A DNA stretch of 64,000 bases from CAIQJJ01 sp964606085 (lineage in GTDB: Bacteria; Chloroflexota; Anaerolineae; Anaerolineales; UBA4823), in the NCBI GenBank assembly GCA_964606085.1, contig CAZSFD010000001.1, positions 186,001 to 250,000 on the forward strand, in the 5' to 3' direction. A program made the position numbers and the translations under genes. Below the pieces are notes generated by a model, which saw nothing but the letters and a program-made list of their open reading frames with translations, did no database searches and was not told the DNA's origin. Positions 1 through 9,218 of this stretch are shown piece by piece (position 1 is the first letter of the stretch; each line of letters begins with the position of its first letter).

Positions 1-2
1 CC

Positions 3-3000
3 TTCGTGGGGGTCAGCACGCCGCCGAATGGCAACGGCAATGGCAACAGCCACCACGCCATCCAACGCGAAGAAACCTCGGCCAACCAGGAACCCACCGA
101 GGCCGAGAAGGCCGCCGCCAAAGCCGCCGCCCAGGCTGCCCGCGCCCAGGCGCAGCAGGCCCAAAGCGTGGCCGACCAGGAAACCGGCAAGGCCAACACC
201 GCCAGTTCTGCTGAAAAACAAGTCAAAGAGACGGCCAAAGCCAAAGGCGATGCCGCCAAAGCCGAGGCGCAAAGCATTCCCAAAGGCCCGCCCGTCAAAG
301 GCGCAGCGCCGGCGCCCAAACCGGTCAATGCCGCGCCCCAGGGCATGATCGGCGGCGCAGCGCCCACGCCGGCCAGCGTCGAAGGCGGCAAAGCGCCCGC
401 CTCCCCCGAAGAAGACCCCGGCTTCAACACCGTGGTGGGCAAGGCCAAAGCTACCAGCGCCAAAGAGAAAACCCACGAACCAGCGGCGACAAAAGCAGAA
501 CAAGCGCAAGGGGCCGCCGTCCCCCCGGCAGGCGAAGTGACCAGCAAGGCCCAGGCCGGGCAGGTGGGGGCGATGGAATCTACCGAGACGCCCGCCTTCG
601 ACAAGGCCGCCTTCAAAGCCAAGCTGATGCAGAAGATCGAGGCGATGACGCCCAAGACGGCGGAGGAAGCCGATAACTTCAAATCGGGCGGCAAAGCGGG
701 GGCGATCAAAGGCGAACTGACAGGCGAGGTGGATCAGCAGAAACAGGCTTCGCAAGGCCCGCTGAAAGAGAAAGCCGCCGCCGCTCCCGACACTGGCGGC
801 ATCAAACCCAAGCCGGTGACGCCGCTGACGCCGGAAACGCCTGGTGAAGCGCCTGCCAGCCTGGGGGCTGAAGCCGCCGCGCCCAAGCCGAAGGGCCAAA
901 GCGAACTGGAAACCCCGCTCAAACAGCAAAGCCAATCGGTCGATCAGCAGATGGCCGAAGCCGATGTCAGCGAAGATCAGTTGGCGAAATCGAACGAGCC
1001 AGAATTTACCGGGGCGCTGGCATCCAAAAAAGAAGCGCAAACGCAGGCCGAGCAATCACCGAAGGAATATCGCCAGTTTGAAGGGGAGCAGGTTGCCAAA
1101 GCCAAATCGGAGGCGGAAGCAGTTGCCACCGAAAAGACCCAGGCCATGCACGCCACCCGCACGAACGCCCTGACGACCGTAGAGGGCCAGCAAGGCCAGG
1201 CCAAAACTCAAGACGAGCAGAAGCGGGCGCAGATTGCCGCGGATATCCAGAAAATCTACGACAACACCAAAACGAAGGTCGAGGGCATCCTGACGAAGAT
1301 GGATCAGGATGTCAACCAGGCCTTCGATGCCGGCGCGGCGGCGGCCAAGCAAGCCTTCGAAAATTACATCGACTCGGAAACCGAAGCCTACAAGCAAGAC
1401 CGCTATGGCGGCTGGCTGGGCTGGGCGCGCTGGATTGAAGATAAATTCAAGGCTGACCCCGAGATCAACCGCATTGCCGAGCGGGGCAAGGCGCTGTTCA
1501 TCAAAGAGATGGACGCGGTGATCAACAACGTGGTCGAGATCGTGGCGCGCGGCATGACCGAGGCCAAGGCGGAAATCGCAAATGGCAAGAAGGAAATCCA
1601 AACCTATGTGGAAAAACTGCCCGCCGATTTGCAGCAGGTGGGGCAGCAGGCCGCCGGTGACGTGCAGAGCCAGTTCGACGAACTCGAAGCCAGCGTCAAC
1701 AGCAAGCAAGATGAGTTGGTAGACAGCCTGGCCAACAAGTACAAGGAAAATCTCGATGCCGTCAACGCCCGCGTCGAGGCGATCAAGGAGGCCAACAAAG
1801 GGCTGATTGACCGGGCGGTGGATGCGGTGGCCGGGGTGATCCGCACGATCATCGAACTGAAAAACATGCTGCTGAACGTGTTGGGGCGCGTGGCCGATGC
1901 GGTGGGCAAGATCATCAAAGACCCGATTGGCTTCCTGGGCAACCTGGTGAATGCCATCAAGCAGGGCTTCAGCCAGTTCGTCGGCAACATCGGCACGCAT
2001 CTCAAAAAGGGGCTGATCGCCTGGCTGACAGGTTCGATTGCCGAGGCGGGCATCACCCTGCCGGAGAGTTTCGATCTCAAGGGCATCTTCCAACTGGTGA
2101 TGCAGATTTTGGGCGTCAGCTTCCAACAGATCATGGGCAAAGTGTCGAACGTGCTGGGCTTCGACGTGCTGGCCGTCTACGACCAGATCATGCAGTTGGT
2201 GACGATTTACCAGGAGCAAGGTCTGGTGGGCCTGGCGAAATTTGGCCTCGAAAAATTGATCGGCGAGCAGGGTGTGGCGGCATTGATGGAAGTGGTCAAA
2301 ATCTTCAATGCCATCAAGAGCGGCGACTGGGGCCAGTTGTGGGCGATTATCCAGGAGCATTTAGCCAGCCTGAAAGAAATGGTGATGAGCAAAATCCAGG
2401 AGTTCATCGCCGAACGCGTGATCAAGGCCGGCATCACCTGGCTGATCAGCCTGTTCAACCCGGCGGGGGCGTTCATTAAAGCCTGCAAGATGATCTACGA
2501 TGTGGTGATGTTCTTCGTCGAGCGCGGCTCGCAGATCATGTCGCTGGTCAACGCGGTGATCGACTCGGTGGGGGCGATTGCCTCGGGCAATATCGGCGCG
2601 GCGGCCAACTTCGTCGAGCAATCGCTGGCGAAGGCCATCCCGGTAGCGATCAGTTTCCTGTCGTCGCTGCTTGGCCTGGGCAATATCAGCGGCAAGGTGA
2701 AAGAGATCATCACCAGCGTGCGCTCGACCGTAGATAAAGCGATTGATAGCGTGCTGAACTCGAAGCCGGTGCAGTTGGTGGCCGGGTTCATCAAGAAGGC
2801 GGTCTCGAAGGTGAAGGCGTTTGTGAAGGGTGGGGTGGAGAAGGTGAAGGGTGCGTTTAGTGGGAAGGGGAAGGAAGAGAAAGTAGAAGATGATAAGCGC
2901 TCGTCTGATGATAAACAAAAAGCATTGGATGCAGGTTTAAAGCAAACAGAAAGTCTGATGAATGATCCGAAATCTACACCAGAGTCAGTTCGGAACCAAT

Positions 3001-3728
3001 TACCCACTATCAAACAACAATATGGCTTAAAAAGCCTTACTTTAGTTCATGAAAATGAGTTAAAGTACCACACAGAAGGCATTGTAGCTTTACAGTCAAG
3101 TGATTCGAAAGAGTTACATTCAGATTACAGACCAGAAAACCTGAAAATTACAAATCATCGAGACGGAACCCAGACCATCAGTTACAGCACGCCTTCTGGA
3201 CAAAAGTTTGCTGTTAAGCTAGATGAGAATGAGATGGTTCAATCCGTAACCGGTACAAACCTTGAATTAAAAGAGCCAGGCACGCGAGGGTATACAGGTA
3301 GATCTGGCAGATTTGTATCAAACATGGATATGAACGCAGCCCACCTAATTGCAGATAGATTCAAAGGCTCAGGTTATAAAGAAGCTGCCAATTTAATTTC
3401 GACCAGTGATCATTACAACAAACAAGTGATGGGAGCCACCGAGGAAGAAATCGTCAGTTTTATCGAGCAAAATGGAGCAACTGTTTTCAACATGAAGGTC
3501 AGTGTGAAATGGGTAAAACTTGATGATGGCAGGGTTCGCAAAAGCATTGAAAAGGAATTTGGTAGCAATGTTGATATAGACGATGCAATTGGACAACTAC
3601 AAGCCGCAAGCCCTAACATCCAGCGTTGTTCCGGTGTCACCTACAATGTCACGCTAAAAGACAGCCAAACAAACACAAAAACCAGACAGTTCATGATCGG
3701 CCCGGATATTTGGCTGGGAAATACATAA
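3..3728 (+). CDS. Large eCIS-associated effector with C-terminal nuclease-like toxin domain (5' partial)
   Basis: The reading frame is open to the left edge, so the true start lies upstream; the first possible start inside the window is GTG at 6. Residues 1-400 (from 6) are Ala/Lys/Gln-rich and disordered. Residues 400-950 are long amphipathic and hydrophobic helices, as in large DUF4157-linked eCIS cargo. From about nucleotide 2880 the composition becomes clearly AT-rich. The last 280 residues carry a motif with H1113 (AHLIADRFKGSG, then NLIS..DHYN) resembling DNA/RNA non-specific endonucleases of polymorphic toxins. The next gene fits an immunity protein and the eCIS structural genes follow. 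The nuclease call rests on motif resemblance only. An N-terminal DUF4157 domain may lie outside the window. Confidence 0.7.
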   Translation, partial: FVGVSTPPNGNGNGNSHHAIQREETSANQEPTEAEKAAAKAAAQAARAQAQQAQSVADQETGKANTASSAEKQVKETAKAKGDAAKAEAQSIPKGPPVKGAAPAPKPVNAAPQGMIGGAAPTPASVEGGKAPASPEEDPGFNTVVGKAKATSAKEKTHEPAATKAEQAQGAAVPPAGEVTSKAQAGQVGAMESTETPAFDKAAFKAKLMQKIEAMTPKTAEEADNFKSGGKAGAIKGELTGEVDQQKQASQGPLKEKAAAAPDTGGIKPKPVTPLTPETPGEAPASLGAEAAAPKPKGQSELETPLKQQSQSVDQQMAEADVSEDQLAKSNEPEFTGALASKKEAQTQAEQSPKEYRQFEGEQVAKAKSEAEAVATEKTQAMHATRTNALTTVEGQQGQAKTQDEQKRAQIAADIQKIYDNTKTKVEGILTKMDQDVNQAFDAGAAAAKQAFENYIDSETEAYKQDRYGGWLGWARWIEDKFKADPEINRIAERGKALFIKEMDAVINNVVEIVARGMTEAKAEIANGKKEIQTYVEKLPADLQQVGQQAAGDVQSQFDELEASVNSKQDELVDSLANKYKENLDAVNARVEAIKEANKGLIDRAVDAVAGVIRTIIELKNMLLNVLGRVADAVGKIIKDPIGFLGNLVNAIKQGFSQFVGNIGTHLKKGLIAWLTGSIAEAGITLPESFDLKGIFQLVMQILGVSFQQIMGKVSNVLGFDVLAVYDQIMQLVTIYQEQGLVGLAKFGLEKLIGEQGVAALMEVVKIFNAIKSGDWGQLWAIIQEHLASLKEMVMSKIQEFIAERVIKAGITWLISLFNPAGAFIKACKMIYDVVMFFVERGSQIMSLVNAVIDSVGAIASGNIGAAANFVEQSLAKAIPVAISFLSSLLGLGNISGKVKEIITSVRSTVDKAIDSVLNSKPVQLVAGFIKKAVSKVKAFVKGGVEKVKGAFSGKGKEEKVEDDKRSSDDKQKALDAGLKQTESLMNDPKSTPESVRNQLPTIKQQYGLKSLTLVHENELKYHTEGIVALQSSDSKELHSDYRPENLKITNHRDGTQTISYSTPSGQKFAVKLDENEMVQSVTGTNLELKEPGTRGYTGRSGRFVSNMDMNAAHLIADRFKGSGYKEAANLISTSDHYNKQVMGATEEEIVSFIEQNGATVFNMKVSVKWVKLDDGRVRKSIEKEFGSNVDIDDAIGQLQAASPNIQRCSGVTYNVTLKDSQTNTKTRQFMIGPDIWLGNT

Positions 3729-3747
3729 TGTGGTTTCAGAGGTCACT

Positions 3748-4266
3748 ATGGACGAAGTCATTAAATTTATTAGCGCTTTTTTAGCAAACGAATTTGAAGC
3801 CATTATTCAACGCTGGACAGAAAAGGATGATGAAAAATTTGAGCAAGCAGAAATTCTATTGGGCAAGTATTACACCCAGGGAATATCTTCTGGCCTGGCG
3901 CGACCATTGGATATGGAAGAAGGTTGGTTTTTAACACGAAAACAGGCACTGAAAAGACATGAACCACGAAAGCTGTTTCAAATCAAACACTATTTTCACC
4001 CTGAGTATTACGACCTATATCGCTGTTATTTGAGTACAACTGAAAAAGGCGCCAGTCTATTTTTCACTTGCTATTTCGTTGCCAAGAAAGATGGTGAACT
4101 AAAAATTATTTCCAAATACATTTACAGCTTTGAGCGGAATGATTGGAAATGGCAAGACGGTATCCAGTTTGAAACTTTTGGAAAATTGGTTGAAGTCAGG
4201 CAGTTTATTGCCCCCACACATCCCAAACAATTGGATGAATACAATGACCATTCCAATCATCAGTAA
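3748..4266 (+). CDS. Putative immunity protein (NTF2-like fold possible)
   Basis: A 172-residue acidic, soluble protein starting 20 bases after the toxin stop. ATG 3748 is preferred over GTG 3730 because AGAGG lies just upstream of it. It is as AT-rich as the toxin domain and unlike the structural genes downstream. The C-terminal half has alternating strands, a DGELKI segment and a WKWQDG...GKLVEVR segment, recalling NTF2/SnoaL-like immunity proteins. There is no signal peptide or membrane segment. Position directly after a toxin tail is the main argument for immunity; the family was not identified with certainty. Confidence 0.55.
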   Translation: MDEVIKFISAFLANEFEAIIQRWTEKDDEKFEQAEILLGKYYTQGISSGLARPLDMEEGWFLTRKQALKRHEPRKLFQIKHYFHPEYYDLYRCYLSTTEKGASLFFTCYFVAKKDGELKIISKYIYSFERNDWKWQDGIQFETFGKLVEVRQFIAPTHPKQLDEYNDHSNHQ

Positions 4267-4304
4267 AAAAACTGGTCAATAGTTGAAATCCAGGAGTACC
4301 CCCT

Positions 4305-5177
4305 ATGACCGAAAAACACCTCTCATCCAAACCCGATGAAAAGAAAGCCTTCATCCGCAAGGCAAAGAGCGAGACGAACGCCCACGAGGCGCAGCCGCCG
4401 GGCAGCGAGTCGGCAGCCATGGCCACCCTCCAGCAGCAGGTCGGCAACCGCGCCGTGCAGCGCCTGATCGCCCAGCGCGCCGGGGCGGGTGCGTTCGACC
4501 TGGATGACGACACCGCCGGGCGCATCAACAGCCAGCGCGGCGGCGGGCAGGCGCTGGATGCCGGGGTACAGGCCAAGATGGGTGCGGCTACCGGGCATGA
4601 TTTTAGCGGCGTCAAAGTGCATACCGATGGCGAAGCGCACACCCTGAACGAGCAGTTGGGAGCACGCGCCTTCACCACCGGGCAAGATATTTTCTTCCGT
4701 TCGGGCGAGTACAGCCCCGGCTCATCAGGCGGGCAAGAACTCCTCGCTCACGAACTGACCCACGTTGTCCAGCAAGGCACGGGGCGGGTATCGGGCGGCG
4801 GCGGCAAGATGACCGTCAACGCGCCGGATGATTCCTTCGAGCAAGAAGCCGACTCAGTCGCCCAATCGGTCTCCACTGGCCCCACGGCGGGCATCCAGCG
4901 CCAGGAAGAAGAGGAACTTCAGACAAAGCGTTTGCAACGGCAAGAAGAAGAGGAAGAAGTGCAAATGCAGCCCGAAGAGGAAGAAGTTCAGACCATGAGG
5001 CTGCAGCGCCAGGAAGAAGAGGAAGAAGTTCAGATGCAACCTGAGGAAGAAGAAGTTCAGGCCATGCGCCTGCAACGGCAAGAAGAAGAAGTGCAAATGC
5101 AGCCCGAAGAGGAAGAAGAAGTTCAGGCCATGCGCCTGCAACGCCAGGAAGAACCCGAAGAAGAAGAAATGGCCTAA
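4305..5177 (+). CDS. DUF4157 (eCIS core domain) protein with HELTH motif and Glu/Gln repeat tail
   Basis: 290 residues, preceded by CAGGAG. The domain at residues 80-170 contains the DUF4157 hallmarks: a DFSGVKVHTD segment, a GQDIFF segment, and H149-E-L-T-H153, a zinc-metallopeptidase-like motif. DUF4157 is a widespread marker of eCIS loci, found in effectors and chaperone-like proteins. After residue 200 the protein is a tail of about four imperfect copies of an LQRQEEE...VQMQPEEEE...VQAMR unit (about 23 residues). The AVQRL segment before the domain is also typical. It may process or escort cargo; catalysis is not shown. Confidence 0.85.
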   Translation: MTEKHLSSKPDEKKAFIRKAKSETNAHEAQPPGSESAAMATLQQQVGNRAVQRLIAQRAGAGAFDLDDDTAGRINSQRGGGQALDAGVQAKMGAATGHDFSGVKVHTDGEAHTLNEQLGARAFTTGQDIFFRSGEYSPGSSGGQELLAHELTHVVQQGTGRVSGGGGKMTVNAPDDSFEQEADSVAQSVSTGPTAGIQRQEEEELQTKRLQRQEEEEEVQMQPEEEEVQTMRLQRQEEEEEVQMQPEEEEVQAMRLQRQEEEVQMQPEEEEEVQAMRLQRQEEPEEEEMA

Positions 5178-5193
5178 CGCCAGGTAAAACCCC

Positions 5194-6039
5194 ATGATTG
5201 CCGATTTAGACGAAACCCTGCGTCAACTGCTGATCAAAGAAATCCCGGTCAAGAACGGTGAGATTGACATCACCTTCGACCAGCCCAAGCGCGAATGGAG
5301 CGCCCGCGTCTCCAAGCCGACGGTCAACTTATTCCTGTATGATGTGCGCGAGAACAATGTGCTGCGCCAGCACCAATGGGAACGCGTGCGCGAAAACAAC
5401 GGCACCGTCACGCAAAAACGCTCGCACATGCGCGTGGACTGCTTCTACATGCTCACCACCTGGGCCGCCGACCCCGAAGACGAACACCGCCTGCTGACAC
5501 GGGCGATGATGGCGCTCTTCCGCTACCCCATCTTGCCAGAGGAGCGACTGGAAGGCACGCTGCGCCGCCCGCCTTACGAAATCCAGACCCGCCTGGCCGC
5601 CCACGACCGGCTGACCAATCCCGCCGAATTGTGGAGTTCGCTCGATAACGAACTGCGTCCCAGCATCTCCTACATCGTCTCAATCGCCCTCGACCCCTGG
5701 ACGGAGATTACCGGCCCGGCCATTCGCACCTTCACCTTCCGGGTGGGGCAGGCTGGTGCGCCGGAAAAAGTTCAACGCTTCCAGCAGGGCGGCGAGGCCG
5801 TGGGGCTGCTCTACTTCGGCGGGACGGTGCTGGGCAAAGACCAGGCCCCCCTGCCAGGAATCCAGGTGGCCGTCAAAGGCACGGGGCTGTTCGATACCAC
5901 CGATGCCAAAGGTCACTATCGCCTGGGTGGACTGCTGGCCGGTGACTACACGCTGGTCATCTGGTCGCCAGGCGGGGGCACCATCGAAAAACCAGTCAAA
6001 ATCCCGGCCAAATCCGATCAATACGATATACAGGTTTAA
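5194..6039 (+). CDS. Pvc16/Afp16-like cap protein (DUF4255) with C-terminal carboxypeptidase-regulatory-like domain
   Basis: 281 residues. The N-terminal 190 match the DUF4255/Pvc16_N family (MIADLDETLRQLL start, NLFLYDVRENN segment), the protein that terminates and caps the contractile sheath and tube. Residues 205-281 form a separate beta-sandwich (LPGIQVAVKGTG, DAKGHYRLGGL), like carboxypeptidase regulatory domains. The gene lies 16 bases after the DUF4157 gene and upstream of the sheath gene. The extra domain could decorate the tail end. The DUF4255 assignment is strong; the role of the added domain is inferred. Confidence 0.85.
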   Translation: MIADLDETLRQLLIKEIPVKNGEIDITFDQPKREWSARVSKPTVNLFLYDVRENNVLRQHQWERVRENNGTVTQKRSHMRVDCFYMLTTWAADPEDEHRLLTRAMMALFRYPILPEERLEGTLRRPPYEIQTRLAAHDRLTNPAELWSSLDNELRPSISYIVSIALDPWTEITGPAIRTFTFRVGQAGAPEKVQRFQQGGEAVGLLYFGGTVLGKDQAPLPGIQVAVKGTGLFDTTDAKGHYRLGGLLAGDYTLVIWSPGGGTIEKPVKIPAKSDQYDIQV

Positions 6040-6162
6040 CCCATGAACACTCTCGCTTCTCGCTCTCCGCCGGTCATTCATCGCCTCATCCAGAGACGGT
6101 TGATCCAACCCACAGTTTGTTCGTTACCCAATACTTGTATTCAAGAATAAGGAGAAATCACG

Positions 6163-7692
6163 ATGGCACTTACTTATGCATCCCCCGGTGTTTACGTCGA
6201 GGAAGTTGACAAGGGCACCAAGCCGATTGAGGCCGCCGGAACTTCGATGGCTGCTTTTGTCGGCGTCACCGCCCAGGCCAGCCTGAAAGCGTATGACCTG
6301 GTCACCGGCGAGCGTGTGGTGATGGAATCTTGCCTGAACAAGCCCATTCTGGTTGCCAACTGGAGCCAGTTTGTGGATACCTTCGGCAACCTGACCCCTG
6401 GCGCTTACCTGCCGGACGCTGTCTACGGGTACTTCGCCAATGGCGGCGGGGCCTGCTATGTGACCAGCATCATGGCCCTCGAAGAAGGCGGCCAGGCGAA
6501 AGCAGCCGAGGTGGTCATCCCTGGCGCCAAGGGCAACAGTTTCAAGGTTTCGGCCAAAGTTCCCGGCGCGCACGGCAACGAGATCAAAGTTTCGGTGCGC
6601 CCAACCGGTGAAGACATGTTCGCCATGACCGTCAACAACGAGGTCAAAGAAGGACTGAGCCTGAAAAAGGGCGATAACTACCTCGGTAACGCCAAATTCG
6701 AGGCGGTCACCATTTCTGAGATCGGCGGGCCAGCCGCATTCCCCATCGAAGGCAGCTACAGCCTGGCTGGCGGCGGCACACAGCCGCTCAGCGCAGCCGA
6801 TTTCATCGGCGATGCTGCCGCCCGTACCGGCCTGCGCGGCCTCGAAGCCTTCGATGACATCCGTATCATCCTCTGCCCCGATGTCTTCCTCGGCTACGAT
6901 GGCTCGAACGAAGCGCGCGAACGCGTCAAGATGGTGCAGACGGAAATGATCGCCCAATGCGAGAAAATGCGCTACCGCTTCGCCGTGCTGGATACGCCCC
7001 CCGGCCTCTCGGCGCAGCAGGCCAAAGAATGGCGCATGTATGTCAATTTCGACAGTTCCTACGCCGCCATGTACTACCCGTGGATCAAAATCGCCGATCT
7101 GAGCGGTTCGGGCAAAGCCACCAAGAACATCCCACCCAGCGGCTATGTGGTGGGCATCTACAACCGCTCCGATGCCGACCGCGGCGTTCACAAAGCCCCG
7201 GCCAACGAAGTGGTGTTGGGCGCCATTGACCTGGAGTTCAACCTCAGCCGCCAGGAACAAGACACCCTCAACCCGATTGGCGTCAACTGCATCCGCTCGT
7301 TCCCCGGGCGCGGCATCCGCGTTTGGGGTGGTCGCACGTTGAGCAGCAACGGCGCCTGGCGCTATGTCAATGTGCGCCGCCTGTTCATCATGGTCGAGGC
7401 CTCGATGGATGCCGGCCTGCAATGGGTGGTGTTCGAGCCCAATGACCAGACGCTGTGGGCCAAGGTGCGCCGCGACGTTTCATCGTTCTTGCGGGTGGTC
7501 TGGCGCAGCGGTGCGCTCTTCGGCACCACGCCGGAACAGGCCTTCTACGTCAAATGCGATGAAGAGCTGAACCCGCCCGAAATTCGCGACCTGGGTCAGT
7601 TGATCATCGAAGTTGGCATGGCCCCCGTCAAGCCAGCCGAATTTGTCATCTTCCGCATCAGCCAATGGGCTGGCGCCAACGCGGAAGCCTGA
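6163..7692 (+). CDS. Contractile sheath protein (Pvc2/Afp2-like)
   Basis: 509 residues with an AAGGAG ribosome site before ATG 6163. The N-terminus (YASPGVYVEEV) and the C-terminal domain (WAKVRRDVSSFL, FGTTPEQAFYVKC, then FVIFRISQ at the end) are the standard signature of phage-tail-like sheath subunits. It forms the outer contractile cylinder. PVC and Afp loci often carry two or three sheath paralogs; only this one lies in the window. A 123-base gap precedes it; I see a good ribosome site there but no convincing promoter. Confidence 0.95.
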   Translation: MALTYASPGVYVEEVDKGTKPIEAAGTSMAAFVGVTAQASLKAYDLVTGERVVMESCLNKPILVANWSQFVDTFGNLTPGAYLPDAVYGYFANGGGACYVTSIMALEEGGQAKAAEVVIPGAKGNSFKVSAKVPGAHGNEIKVSVRPTGEDMFAMTVNNEVKEGLSLKKGDNYLGNAKFEAVTISEIGGPAAFPIEGSYSLAGGGTQPLSAADFIGDAAARTGLRGLEAFDDIRIILCPDVFLGYDGSNEARERVKMVQTEMIAQCEKMRYRFAVLDTPPGLSAQQAKEWRMYVNFDSSYAAMYYPWIKIADLSGSGKATKNIPPSGYVVGIYNRSDADRGVHKAPANEVVLGAIDLEFNLSRQEQDTLNPIGVNCIRSFPGRGIRVWGGRTLSSNGAWRYVNVRRLFIMVEASMDAGLQWVVFEPNDQTLWAKVRRDVSSFLRVVWRSGALFGTTPEQAFYVKCDEELNPPEIRDLGQLIIEVGMAPVKPAEFVIFRISQWAGANAEA

Positions 7693-7717
7693 GTAGCACA
7701 AACCGAAGGAGTCTAAA

Positions 7718-8158
7718 ATGGCAGAAGAACTACCTCTCGTTGGTTTTCATTTCGCCGTCGAAATGCAAGGCGTGGTGACCGGGTTTTTCACCGAATGCGG
7801 CGGGCTTGGCTCAGAGCATGAAGTGATCGAACACAAAGTCGTCACCGAAAAAGGCAACGAAGTGGTGATGAAAATCCCTGGCCGCCTGAAATGGGAAAAT
7901 ATCACCCTCAAACGCGGCATCACCAAGAACATGGACATCTGGAAGTGGCGCAAGGAAGTGGAAAACGGCAACGTCGACTCGGCCCGTCGCGACGGCTCCA
8001 TTGTCATGTTCGACCAGCAGCTCAACGAAGTGGCGCGTTGGAATTTCCTGCGCGCCTGGCCGGTCAAGGTGACAGGCCCGCAGCCGAAATCAGATAGCAA
8101 CGAAATCGGCGTCGAAGAACTGACCATCGCCCACGAATATATCGAACGGGTGAAATAA
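7718..8158 (+). CDS. Inner tube protein (Pvc1/Afp1-like, gp19 family)
   Basis: 146 residues preceded by GAAGGAG. The sequence follows the Hcp/gp19-like tube family: LVGFHFAVEMQGVVTGFFTECGG near the start, an ITLKRGIT core segment, and a C-terminal WPVKVTGPQ segment before the final strand. It forms the rigid inner tube inside the sheath. It sits 25 bases after the sheath gene, the usual order. A second, diverged tube gene lies at 8771. Confidence 0.93.
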   Translation: MAEELPLVGFHFAVEMQGVVTGFFTECGGLGSEHEVIEHKVVTEKGNEVVMKIPGRLKWENITLKRGITKNMDIWKWRKEVENGNVDSARRDGSIVMFDQQLNEVARWNFLRAWPVKVTGPQPKSDSNEIGVEELTIAHEYIERVK

Positions 8159-8187
8159 GCGCCGCCGCGGGAACTGTCTGAACTTCG

Positions 8188-8559
8188 ATGAACCTCCGCA
8201 CCGACATCCCCTTCACCCTACCCCGCGGTTATGTAGACGCATCCGGCCTGGTCCACCAGACCGGCCGGATGCGCCTGGCAACTGCGCTCGATGAGATCGA
8301 GTCCTACCAGGACCCCCGCGTCCAGGCCAACGAAGCCTACCTGCCGGTGGTGCTGTTCAGCCGTGTGATTGTACAGTTGGGCGCGCTGCCAGCAATTACC
8401 GTGCAGGTGATCGAGGGCCTGTTTGCCTCCGACCTGGCCTACCTCGAAGACCTCTACCAGCGGCTCAACAGCCCCGGGCGCGTCACCCTGGGCGTGGTCT
8501 GCCCGCAATGCGGCACGCAATTCCAGGTGCAGGTGGCGCCCCTGCAAGCTGACGAATAA
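8188..8559 (+). CDS. Small eCIS accessory protein with CPQC motif (tail-assembly-chaperone-like)
   Basis: 123 residues. The protein starts with a beta-rich segment (PFTLPRGYVD) and ends with a CPQCGTQF pair of cysteines that may form half a zinc site. The position between tube genes matches where phage and eCIS loci encode small assembly factors. The middle has an LPVVLFSRVI segment and a helix with LAYLEDLYQRLN. Family not firmly recognised; the assembly role is inferred from position. No membrane segment or signal peptide. Confidence 0.65.
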   Translation: MNLRTDIPFTLPRGYVDASGLVHQTGRMRLATALDEIESYQDPRVQANEAYLPVVLFSRVIVQLGALPAITVQVIEGLFASDLAYLEDLYQRLNSPGRVTLGVVCPQCGTQFQVQVAPLQADE

Positions 8560-8574
8560 CCCGGCGAGGCAACC

Positions 8575-8781
8575 ATGCCCGAAACCGCACCAACCGACAC
8601 GCCCAACACCCCCTCACCTGCCGATAACGCCCAGGCCACAGCCCTGACACCCGAACTGGTGAAACAAGTGACCGAACGCGTCTATGCCCTGCTGCTGGCC
8701 GATCTAAAAATCGAAAGAGAACGCCAGCGTTGGCAGCCGGCAACACAACCAACTTCCCGTGGAGGTGGCTATGCCGTTTGA
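8575..8781 (+). CDS. 68-residue eCIS protein with ERERQRW-type C-terminal motif (DUF6760-like?)
   Basis: A short protein with a Pro/Thr-rich disordered N-terminus and a single helix at residues 24-54 (LTPELVKQVTERVY, then IERERQRW). Its last 11 bases overlap the next tube gene, which suggests translational coupling. The helix closely resembles the C-terminal end of the 887-residue protein at 9219-11882 (ELDQLARQVYQEI, RERERARGW), so both may bind the same partner. The DUF6760 label is a tentative recollection of small eCIS proteins and should be searched. Confidence 0.6.
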   Translation: MPETAPTDTPNTPSPADNAQATALTPELVKQVTERVYALLLADLKIERERQRWQPATQPTSRGGGYAV

Positions 8782-9211
8782 CCCCCGCATGATCTTTCAT
8801 ATCAACGCCGCCTTTCGCTTCGTGGTCGCCGTGGACAATGTCACCGTGGGCGCGTTCACCGAATGCACACTGCCCACCCTCGAATGGGAAGTGGAAGAAG
8901 TGAAAGAAGGCGGCCTGAATACCTACACGCACCAGCTACCCGGTCGGCGCAAATCGGCCCGCATCGTGCTCAAAAACGGCGTGGGCCTGGCCCCGCAACT
9001 GGTCAAATGGTACACCCAAAACCTGCAAGAAACGTTCAAGCGGCATCGCGTCACCATCACCTTGCTCAACGCCATGTACCTGCCGATCATGGTCTGGAAC
9101 CTGGAACAGGCCCTGCCGGTAAAATGGACCGGCCCGCAGCTCAAAAGCGACGACAACACCGTCGCCATCCAGACCTTTGAACTAACCTGCGGCGAGATTA
9201 CCGTCGCATAA
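8771..9211 (+). CDS. Second inner tube protein (Pvc5/Afp5-like)
   Basis: 146 residues from ATG 8771, chosen because GGAGG lies at 8761-8765; an in-frame GTG at 8759 would place the ribosome site inside the gene. The sequence is gp19-like: FRFVVAVDNVTVGAFTECTLP at the start, PGRRKSARIVLKNG in the core and LPVKWTGPQLKSDDN near the end, parallel to the tube protein at 7718. In Afp and PVC the diverged tube paralog forms the tube-baseplate junction, and the position next to baseplate genes agrees. Confidence 0.9.
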   Translation: MPFDPRMIFHINAAFRFVVAVDNVTVGAFTECTLPTLEWEVEEVKEGGLNTYTHQLPGRRKSARIVLKNGVGLAPQLVKWYTQNLQETFKRHRVTITLLNAMYLPIMVWNLEQALPVKWTGPQLKSDDNTVAIQTFELTCGEITVA

Positions 9212-9218
9212 CCGAGCC

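Noticed and set aside
1056..2360. 434-codon open frame on the minus strand inside the effector gene
   Set aside because: It mirrors a GC-rich plus-strand gene, is His/Asp/Leu-biased in the way of an opposite-strand shadow, and has no recognisable domain.
6040..6162. Promoter for the sheath gene in the 123-base gap
   Set aside because: No paired -35 and -10 elements that I trust; only the ribosome site is convincing.
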